Positions 1-6,251 of a DNA stretch of 6,466 bases are shown here, in pieces (the first letter of the stretch is position 1; each line of letters starts with the position of its first letter). The notes under the pieces are model-generated. The model did not search any database and was not told where the DNA came from. It worked only from the letters and a program-made list of their open reading frames with translations. Source of the stretch: Chromatiales bacterium (lineage in GTDB: Bacteria; Pseudomonadota; Gammaproteobacteria; Chromatiales; Chromatiaceae); the NCBI GenBank assembly GCA_024639625.1, contig JAHEIA010000191.1, forward strand, positions 1 to 6,466. The letters run 5' to 3'. The position numbers and the translations under genes were made by a program.

Positions 1-124
1 CCTATCTCTGGGTCAGGCTCGTGGTGGCACTCTAACGACTGCCTTCGACGCGGCAGGAAGGCCGAGTCGCGGCAACCGCAACTGGCCCGGCCCCGGTTAC
101 GCGTACCCAACGCAAACGGTTTTC

Positions 125-1360
125 TCAGGGTCCAGCCGTCGGTCCTGGGGCGTCCAACTGTTTCCGATAGTGGTCGACGAGGGGCTCCCATTCCAGGAAT
201 TGAATTTGCGAGATCGACAGCGGTTTCCGCCCGAAAAAGAGCACGGATCGCAGCCCATCGGTGTGATATGCTCGGCCGCCAGGAGTCGTGCGAAGTTCCG
301 AGGACTTTGTGGTTCCCACCCCCTTGACGAACCCGAGCTTGACGAGGGATTGCGAGTAGATCATGTCCGCGACCAGCGCGTTCCGGGCTTCGTCTACGTC
401 CGGATCGATTGGAAGGCTCGCGCCGCTTTCGGACTTCTCGGCAAAACGCCCGCCGAACGGCATACTTACCTGGCCGATCCAGACGGGTTGCCCGCGAAAG
501 CGGATATTCGTTAGCCAGCCGCGCATGACTTGCGGCTGGGCAGGCGCCCAGCGATCGAATTTGGCAACAGAAACATCCTGGGGGCGGCCGAACAGGTACT
601 GCGCAGAAACAGGCGACATCCGATAATTCCGACGCACGAATGCGGCGCCTGTATAGTCAATCTTCCCGATTATTACTACGTTCAAGGGCTCACTCTGCAT
701 TCCCTGTTTATTTATCGTGCAGCAAGGCAGGTTCTCCAGAAGTTCGCGCAATCGGGACAAGTCGTCGACCAGAACGCGATCCGATTTTGCTATTTCCCGC
801 TCCAACCGTTCGTAATAGCCATCATCGACCAGGCGATCCGGGGTTGGGACAACCAGAGTAAAGGATTTGGTCCACTTGTCGCCTATGAGGTCGACCGTAA
901 CCCATTTACTCTGACGGTCCTCGTTGGTGAAAATGAAGCCGGACTGCCCGGAGTGTGGATCGACACGCTGGCGAAACCCCATACTCTCGATGTGCTCGTC
1001 GAGTTGTGAGCGGGCGTCACGGGCAAACTCGTTGTGAAACCCGAAGGCCACTTCCAGCGGAGAAAAATACTCGGGATCCAGTCCCGTCGGCAGGAACTGA
1101 ATCTGACGGTCGGTGTTGTTTTCGATCTCGAGCCATACCGGTTGGATACTTTTCTTCGCCAGATCAATTCCGAACAGCGTCTGGCTTTCCTCGTAGGTGG
1201 GGATCACGGCAGAAACACGAATGCCCTCCTCCTCGATGCTCTCGGCTCGTGCCCGCAACGCGGTTTCATCGACCGGGCCGGGTCTTTCGTAGGTCGCTGT
1301 AGCGCAGGCGGCAAGGAGCAGCACCGCGTATACCCGCACGACCAAGCCAAGGGCCATCAT
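125..1360 (-). CDS. LssY_C-domain putative lipoprotein, divergent second paralogue
   Basis: Predicted exported lipoprotein of 411 residues with an LssY C-terminal-type domain; molecular function unknown. Starting at the ATG-ATG pair (1360), residues 1-19 form a hydrophobic signal ending in the lipobox LAAC (Cys19). The mature part carries family landmarks: VWLEIENN (75-82), PCC (212-214), FGRPQD (257-262), IDPDVDEAR (318-326) and HTDGLR (366-371). It is clearly paralogous to the gene just upstream, but it lacks about 24 residues after RR (243-244). It also reads MRGW where the neighbour has NHLRLW, and SMPF where the neighbour has SRDI. An in-frame ATG at 1462 has a better ribosome binding site (GAGAGG at 1470-1475, 7-base spacer) and would overlap the upstream gene by 14 bases. 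It would, however, add 34 Arg-rich residues before the signal, so I prefer 1360. A GTG at 1534 is less likely. Family assignment is from remembered motifs and is fairly sure; the start is not. Confidence 0.8.
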   Translation of the reverse strand: MMALGLVVRVYAVLLLAACATATYERPGPVDETALRARAESIEEEGIRVSAVIPTYEESQTLFGIDLAKKSIQPVWLEIENNTDRQIQFLPTGLDPEYFSPLEVAFGFHNEFARDARSQLDEHIESMGFRQRVDPHSGQSGFIFTNEDRQSKWVTVDLIGDKWTKSFTLVVPTPDRLVDDGYYERLEREIAKSDRVLVDDLSRLRELLENLPCCTINKQGMQSEPLNVVIIGKIDYTGAAFVRRNYRMSPVSAQYLFGRPQDVSVAKFDRWAPAQPQVMRGWLTNIRFRGQPVWIGQVSMPFGGRFAEKSESGASLPIDPDVDEARNALVADMIYSQSLVKLGFVKGVGTTKSSELRTTPGGRAYHTDGLRSVLFFGRKPLSISQIQFLEWEPLVDHYRKQLDAPGPTAGP

Positions 1361-1448
1361 TGCGGAACCCGGCGCGCGAAACCGCTCTCGAACCTGACGA
1401 AAGTGTATGCTCCGCGCATATCCCCCACGGAAGCTGCGCGCTGCCGCG

Positions 1449-2783
1449 TCACGGTGGAGCATCGTGCAACCTCTCTTTGCCAATGCGCGGGGAGCGACCG
1501 GGGAGTTCCCAATCGGTGATGATATCCAGGTCACCGAGGGAAAACGGTCTCGGCTCGAAGAACATCACCGCTCGGAAGCCGTCGGTGAAATAGGGATCCC
1601 CAACCAGATTGAACCGGGGCGCTTCGCGGGGCGCTTCGACCACCCCTTTTACGAAACCGATGCGAGCCATCGCTTGGGAGTACGCCAGATCCTCGCTCAG
1701 ATAACGTCTCGCCTCGTCCACATCCGGGTCGATTACGTGGGTCGAGATGGTCGGCGACTTGGTGGTGAACTTTACACCGATGTCCCGGCTGATCTGCCCC
1801 ACCCAGACCAGTTTTCCGCGGTAGCGCAGCGGCGACAACCACAGACGGAGGTGGTTGCGTTCATGGATGGTTCCCCGCGCCTTCTGCAAAGCGACATCCT
1901 GCTGACGTCCATAGACGAACAAGGGGCTGATCGGAGAGTACCGATAGCGGGAGCCCTGCAGGAACGATTTCACCGTGCGCAGGACGGCCTTCGACCAGAT
2001 GATCTCCGTGCCGTGCCAGCCGCGGCGGATGAAGGCGGGAAAGATATCGCTGACGTTACCGATGAGCACCAGGTTCAGCGGGTCACCTTGGTCGGTGGCT
2101 TTCTCGTTGGTCGTGCAGCAGGGCAACTCCTCGATCGCCTCGCGAAGCGCCTCTTCGTCTTCCAGATGAACCAGGTCCGAGCTTTCATACAAAGTGGCAA
2201 AATCGACCAGGGTGAAATCCCCCTTGAAAGACGGGTCCACAACGATAAACGTGAAGCTGTTCGCCTTTTCCCTCGAAATGATATCGATGTCGACTGCCTT
2301 GAAGGCTTCGTCTCGATTGACGATGATGAAGCCGGACCCCGTGCTTTTCGGGTGAATAGGATTGCGAAACTGGAGAGCCTGAGCGCGCTCGGCGAGCGCT
2401 TGACCATCCTTCTTCGACAGCATCTTAAGAAAAGGATATACCGCCTCCGATGCGGAAAAGAAAGCTGGATCGAGCCCCATGGGAAGCAGCCAAACCGGAA
2501 TTTCCCCCTCGTTGCTGACTTCGATCCAAACCGGTTGCATGCCCTTTCGAGAAAGATCGACGCCGTAGATCTCTCTCGCCTCCTCGAGCGTGGGAACCGC
2601 AACGGTTGTCTTTAGACCATCCTGCTGTTGCGTCTCTGCCCGTTCGCGAAAAGGCACCTCGTCCAGAGGCTTGGCATCGAAACCCGCTGCGCAGCCCGCG
2701 GACGCCAACACAACGATCAGGCACGCCAAAAGCAGGCAATGCCGTAGAAAACCATTCGCCACGATCGGCGTCGGTCTTTTCAT
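1449..2783 (-). CDS. LssY_C-domain putative lipoprotein, canonical paralogue
   Basis: A 444-residue exported protein with an LssY C-terminal domain, a domain otherwise found fused to DedA/PAP2-type membrane proteins or alone; its activity is unknown. The N-terminus has Lys-Arg, then a hydrophobic stretch (residues 12-28) ending in SAGC (Cys31). That fits a lipoprotein signal, although Ser rather than Leu at -3 is less usual. Landmarks in order are VWIEV (85-89), PCC (221-223), YRYSPISPLFVYGRQQDV (280-297), RNHLRLW (309-315), SRDIG (332-336), TH (348-349), IDPDVDEAR (351-359) and YFTDGFRAV (398-406). The length is ordinary for a free-standing member. No clear Shine-Dalgarno precedes the ATG. 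It lies 180 bases after the glutaminase gene, so it probably has its own promoter. The next gene begins 88 bases after its stop (or overlaps it, if the alternative start is used), so the two are probably cotranscribed. Confidence 0.87.
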   Translation of the reverse strand: MKRPTPIVANGFLRHCLLLACLIVVLASAGCAAGFDAKPLDEVPFRERAETQQQDGLKTTVAVPTLEEAREIYGVDLSRKGMQPVWIEVSNEGEIPVWLLPMGLDPAFFSASEAVYPFLKMLSKKDGQALAERAQALQFRNPIHPKSTGSGFIIVNRDEAFKAVDIDIISREKANSFTFIVVDPSFKGDFTLVDFATLYESSDLVHLEDEEALREAIEELPCCTTNEKATDQGDPLNLVLIGNVSDIFPAFIRRGWHGTEIIWSKAVLRTVKSFLQGSRYRYSPISPLFVYGRQQDVALQKARGTIHERNHLRLWLSPLRYRGKLVWVGQISRDIGVKFTTKSPTISTHVIDPDVDEARRYLSEDLAYSQAMARIGFVKGVVEAPREAPRFNLVGDPYFTDGFRAVMFFEPRPFSLGDLDIITDWELPGRSPRIGKERLHDAPP

Positions 2784-2963
2784 CGCTGACTATTGATCGA
2801 TCTGAAACGTTGATTTGTCATGTTCTTTGTCCGAGGGTCCCGGAAAGGATAGGTAATTCAACCGATCGTAGCCTGCAACTGCCGACGATCGGGGTCATTC
2901 GACCCGATCCAAGGCCCCGAACACCGGTACGGTTCGAAGCTGACCTTTGTCCTAGCCCCCGGC
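2784..2963. other. Intergenic region, probable promoter area for the LssY_C pair
   Basis: This 180-base gap holds no credible gene. The half nearest the LssY_C gene is AT-richer than its surroundings, as expected of a promoter. On the minus strand ATGACA (2816-2821) matches the -35 consensus at five of six positions. The best -10 at 18 bases spacing, ATCAAT (2792-2797), matches only three of six and would put the transcript start almost on the ATG. The promoter is therefore only suggested. Five GATC sites fall inside the gap, with more on either side. A hairpin at 2887-2909 may end the glutaminase transcript. Confidence 0.35.
2887..2909 (-). other. Hairpin downstream of the glutaminase gene, possible weak terminator
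   Basis: The plus strand reads GATCGGGGTC, loop ATTC, then GACCCGATC. This gives a nine-pair stem with one bulged G and a four-base loop, 54 bases past the glutaminase stop. No T-run follows on the minus strand, so it is not a standard intrinsic terminator. It could stabilise the 3' end of the message, assist Rho-dependent ending, or simply be a chance inverted repeat. Confidence 0.25.
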
Positions 2964-4052
2964 TCATCCGTCAGCCAACAGGCGATCGATCGAGTGCAGT
3001 TGCCAGCGGTCCACCAACCGCTGAATAACGATGGCGCCGCGAACACTGTTGCCGGCGGGATCGAGGCGCGGAGAATAGGCGACGATAGCGCCCCAGCCCG
3101 GGACGATGGCGAGGATCGCGCCGCTTACACCGCTCTTGGCAGGCACACCGACGCGGGTCCACCAGAGCCCGCTATCCTCGTACATTCCCGCTATGACCAT
3201 CGCAGAGAGGACGGTGCGGACAGTCTCCTGTTTCAGGATGCGCTCGCCGGTGATTGGTTGCACCCCGCCGGCAGCGAAGGTGGCCCCGATCTGAGCAAGG
3301 TCTTCGGCACGCACGGCGACGATATTGGACTCGAGATAGCGTTGCGTTGCGTCGTCCACATCCCCCTCGAAGCGATCGGCGGCCTTCATCTGATAAGCGA
3401 GGGTATAGGTCAGGGAGCGAGGGGTCGCGCGCCATGCCTCTTCGGGTGCCAGCGTCCGGTTGGCCATGCGCGAGTACAGCTCGACCACGGCACCGATCTT
3501 TTCGCCGGGGCTCGCGCCCTGAATGTAGCTGTGGGTCGCAATGGCACCGGCATTCACCATCGGATTCTGTTCCGAGGTGCGCCGAACGGCGCCGGCCGCC
3601 ACGGCGTTGTACGGCAACCCGGTCGCGCTCACGCCGATCCGGTCCAGCATAAAATCTTCGCCGCGCTGCTCGATCGCCAAGGCGTAGGTAAACGGCTTCG
3701 AAACCGACATGAGGGGAAACCTCGCTTCCGCCTCCCCTACGCTGAACCGGCGTCCATCGACCAGCGCGACGGCGACGGCCAAGTCGTCCGGGTTGGTTCC
3801 TTCCACCGCAGCGGCATAGACCTCCCCTTCACGGTTGGATTGCAAATCGGCAACCACCCCCTCCACCTCCCGGCGCAGCGACACCACGTCGACGTCATTG
3901 ACGGGATCAGCTGAGGCGACTCGCTCGCACGACGTCGTCGATGCGTCGGCGATTTGTCCATGACGAACCGAATCGGCGTCCGGCACACCGGCGCAGCCGG
4001 CCAGGACGAGCGCTTGGAGAATTGCGAGGATTGATGTGCAACGTGCAAGCAT
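2964..4052 (-). CDS. glsA: Glutaminase (GlsA family), predicted lipoprotein
   Basis: Serine-dependent glutaminase family with a beta-lactamase-like fold, expected to hydrolyse L-glutamine to L-glutamate and ammonia. The catalytic pair is S116-x-x-K119 in MSVSKPF. Other conserved blocks are NPMVNAGAI (163-171, substrate Asn167), Tyr239, LAQIGATFAAGG (252-263), GMYEDSG (289-295, Tyr291), PAKSGVSG (304-311, Val309) and GNSVRG (334-339). Spacings Ser-Asn 51, Tyr-Tyr 52 and Tyr-Val 18 equal those of E. coli YbaS. Family members are usually about 300-330 residues. Here about 50 extra N-terminal residues include a signal ending in LAGC (Cys20), so the enzyme should be a membrane-anchored lipoprotein outside the cytoplasm. 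The positions of the substrate-binding Glu and Asn of YbaS (161, 168) appear to be Arg208 and Thr215, so specificity may differ. The ATG is 24 bases after the transporter stop, with a modest GAGAAG-type ribosome binding site. It is probably the last gene of the transporter operon. Confidence 0.88.
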   Translation of the reverse strand: MLARCTSILAILQALVLAGCAGVPDADSVRHGQIADASTTSCERVASADPVNDVDVVSLRREVEGVVADLQSNREGEVYAAAVEGTNPDDLAVAVALVDGRRFSVGEAEARFPLMSVSKPFTYALAIEQRGEDFMLDRIGVSATGLPYNAVAAGAVRRTSEQNPMVNAGAIATHSYIQGASPGEKIGAVVELYSRMANRTLAPEEAWRATPRSLTYTLAYQMKAADRFEGDVDDATQRYLESNIVAVRAEDLAQIGATFAAGGVQPITGERILKQETVRTVLSAMVIAGMYEDSGLWWTRVGVPAKSGVSGAILAIVPGWGAIVAYSPRLDPAGNSVRGAIVIQRLVDRWQLHSIDRLLADG

Positions 4053-4076
4053 AGCTGTTCTTCTCAGGTCGTCGGG

Positions 4077-6251
4077 TCAATCCACCCAGCCGAGGACGTC
4101 CCGGATCACCGACCAGCGCGGCTGCTTGCCCTCGGCGCCTTTGCCAAGAATCCAGTAGCGGTAGGCGCGGTCGATGAATCCAGTCTTGCGCCTGAGCGTA
4201 ACCCAGGTATCGACATAATCGCCCAGCTCGCGCGCATCCCGCGGCAGGGCGTAGGCCAGGGGAACGGCTACCACGTCCGGTTGCGGGATGGCGACGCTGA
4301 AACGGGGGTAGACCAGCGTCCATCCCGAGCCCGACTCTGCGGAGTAGAACAGGGCGTCGTACTCCCCTTCCTCGGCCTTGAAAAACGCGCGCGGTGAATC
4401 CAGGATCTCTAGCTCCGCGTTGGGTAGATAGCGCTGCAAGGCATTGATGTAATACGGTAGCTCCATGACCGCGATGCGCGGCCGCTGCAACGCCTGCACC
4501 TTTTCCCTGCTATTGAACTCGCTGCGCCGATAATCAGGTACCACGAAGGCCAAGGTGACGTCCATGTAGGGCTCGGAAAAGCGAACCCGGGTGGCGTCCT
4601 CCGGGGTCACGCTGAGACCGGTCATCAGGATATCGATCCGGCCGTCGTCGAGGTAGCCACCGATGTCCTGGTCACTGCTGTCGAGCTGGACCAGCTCCAG
4701 CTCCACCCCCAGATCACGGGCGAGCTGGTGCGCCATCTCGGCGTCGAAGCCAACGATCTGACCGCGGGCGTTGCGGAACACGAAGGGCAACACGTCCTTC
4801 CGATACCCCACGCGCAGCGTTCCCCGCTGCTTGATCGCTTCGATGCGCCCACCATCGGCGGAGGTGGGAGAAACGGCCTTCAGCTCCGTAGCCTTAACGC
4901 CTACCGGGTCGGCACCCAGATCCATCTCGACCAGGTCCCGATAGCCCAGGTATTCCTGCGGCACCAGATTCTGAAAGACGTACCTCAGGCCGAGAAACAG
5001 CACCAGGGTGAGTATCAGGGAGATGCCCGCGTAGCGTGCCAGCGCCCCCCAACGCAGCCGGACTCTCCCGCTCACCGCCGCCGCCGTGAGCAAGGCCAGC
5101 ACCACGGTGTGGACCCCCGCCAGGAGTGTGCCGAAGCGGCCCGTAAACACATCCACCGTCACGAACAGTTGGAACATGTCCGCGGGGATGCGCATCAAGT
5201 CCAGGAGGAAAGGAAGCGCTACGACCACCTCGCCGAAGAAGCTGACGAGCCCCGAGATCAGGAACATGGGAAACTGCTCGGCACCCACGGTAGCGCCGGC
5301 AAACCAGCCGGCGAACGGGACGAAGGCCAGGGACAACAGCTTCCCCAGGTTGGGGAGGTTGAAGTTGATAGGGACCACGAGATCCACCGCGCTGTCGGTG
5401 TCTCCGCTGCGCATATCCGTGCCCTGGAGCAGCTCTTTGAGGCGCTCGGAGAGCAGCGGCAGCACGATCAACAGCGAGCCGGTGGCAAAGGCGGTGATGA
5501 GCGCGTCCTGGGTGGTGGCGAGCACGCGGCGATAGGGGATGGGAGTGAGCACCGACACCATCGCCGGTAATATCCAAAGGCTGAGCAGCAGGGCGGCGGC
5601 GATGTAGGTGACGATATAGACCTGCAATCGCCCCAGGTCGTGCACGTCCAAGGTGCCCGCTGCAGCGCCCACCAGAGCGAACACGCCGATTGGGGCGAGA
5701 CGGGCGACGAACTGGGCAATACTCATGAGCGCCTGGGTCACCACATCCAGGTCCGCCAGGAAGCCGCCCTTGCCGGGCACCCCGATCACGGCCAGGCCCA
5801 AGGCCAGGCTGAAGAGCACGATCGCCGGCACTACACTGTTGGTCAGGGAGGCAAAGGGGTTGGAAGGGATATAGAGATCCACCAGATCGAAATCGCTGGC
5901 CGACTCCACCAGGCTGGTGCTGAAGAAGGTGGCGGACTCCCAGTCGGGAAAGGCGAGAGTGAACAGCAGGGTCACGGCGAGGGCGATGACCCAGAACAGC
6001 AGCACGAATCCCCCGCCCTTCAACGCCATCACGCGGGTCTCGGCATAGGATAGGCGACCGAGCCCGCTCACCAGAGACACCAGCACGAAAGGCAGCACGG
6101 TCATCTGCAATAGACCGATGAAGACGTCCCCAAGCAGCGAGATAGGTTGGATCAGCTCACCGAAAAACAGACCGGCGGCGACCCCAAGCACCAAGGCGAT
6201 CAGGATCTGTACCGACAGGCTCGGGGTACGGCGGCGAGCCCCAGTATTCAT
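4077..6251 (-). CDS. DAACS/SDF symporter fused to a type-3 solute-binding domain
   Basis: A 724-residue inner-membrane fusion. Residues about 10-395 are a dicarboxylate/amino acid:cation symporter (SDF, the GltP/DctA/GltPh fold): hydrophobic segments near 12-33, 42-63, 78-101, 136-157, 178-200 and 210-235, hairpin 1 near 250-275, a TM7-like segment near 291-318, hairpin 2 near 328-352 and TM8 near 362-390. An extra hydrophobic segment at 404-428, preceded by the basic stretch RVRLRWGALAR, should carry the C-terminus to the periplasm. Residues about 468-705 resemble SBP_bac_3: RGTLRVGY (476-483), GFDAEMAHQLA (501-511), DILMTGLSVTP (540-550) and RFSEPYMD (557-564). Canonical DAACS and amino-acid-receptor binding residues are largely missing, so the substrate is unknown. 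The ATG at 6251 has GGAGAGG (6259-6265) seven bases upstream and overlaps the preceding gene as ATGA, so translation is probably coupled. The glutaminase gene follows 24 bases later. The domain calls are secure; function as a transporter rather than a sensor is inferred. Confidence 0.88.
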   Translation of the reverse strand: MNTGARRRTPSLSVQILIALVLGVAAGLFFGELIQPISLLGDVFIGLLQMTVLPFVLVSLVSGLGRLSYAETRVMALKGGGFVLLFWVIALAVTLLFTLAFPDWESATFFSTSLVESASDFDLVDLYIPSNPFASLTNSVVPAIVLFSLALGLAVIGVPGKGGFLADLDVVTQALMSIAQFVARLAPIGVFALVGAAAGTLDVHDLGRLQVYIVTYIAAALLLSLWILPAMVSVLTPIPYRRVLATTQDALITAFATGSLLIVLPLLSERLKELLQGTDMRSGDTDSAVDLVVPINFNLPNLGKLLSLAFVPFAGWFAGATVGAEQFPMFLISGLVSFFGEVVVALPFLLDLMRIPADMFQLFVTVDVFTGRFGTLLAGVHTVVLALLTAAAVSGRVRLRWGALARYAGISLILTLVLFLGLRYVFQNLVPQEYLGYRDLVEMDLGADPVGVKATELKAVSPTSADGGRIEAIKQRGTLRVGYRKDVLPFVFRNARGQIVGFDAEMAHQLARDLGVELELVQLDSSDQDIGGYLDDGRIDILMTGLSVTPEDATRVRFSEPYMDVTLAFVVPDYRRSEFNSREKVQALQRPRIAVMELPYYINALQRYLPNAELEILDSPRAFFKAEEGEYDALFYSAESGSGWTLVYPRFSVAIPQPDVVAVPLAYALPRDARELGDYVDTWVTLRRKTGFIDRAYRYWILGKGAEGKQPRWSVIRDVLGWVD

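Noticed and set aside
1..35. Possible 3' end of a convergent plus-strand gene reading YLWVRLVVAL then TAA
   Set aside because: Ten hydrophobic residues at the window edge are too little to support a gene, although a membrane-protein tail is possible.
41..62. Inverted repeat GCCTTC / GAAGGC as a terminator after the LssY_C pair
   Set aside because: The stem is only six pairs with a ten-base loop, and neither strand has a following T-run.
1407..2615. A long plus-strand open frame of about 400 residues opposite the first LssY_C gene
   Set aside because: It is antisense to a gene with a clear signal peptide and family motifs. Its translation is rich in Arg, Asp and Gln with no recognisable domain.
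2781..2821. Sigma-70 promoter for the first LssY_C gene (ATGACA, 18 bases, ATCAAT)
   Set aside because: The -35 is good but the -10 matches only three of six bases and would leave almost no leader. It is kept as a remark in the intergenic entry rather than as a feature.
2994..3914. Plus-strand open frame of about 300 residues opposite the glutaminase
   Set aside because: It mirrors the coding frame of a well-supported GlsA gene, and its His/Gly/Arg-rich translation resembles no family.
4728..6053. Plus-strand open frames opposite the transporter fusion
   Set aside because: Gln/His/Glu-rich translations of the strand opposite a high-GC membrane protein gene, with no motifs or credible starts.
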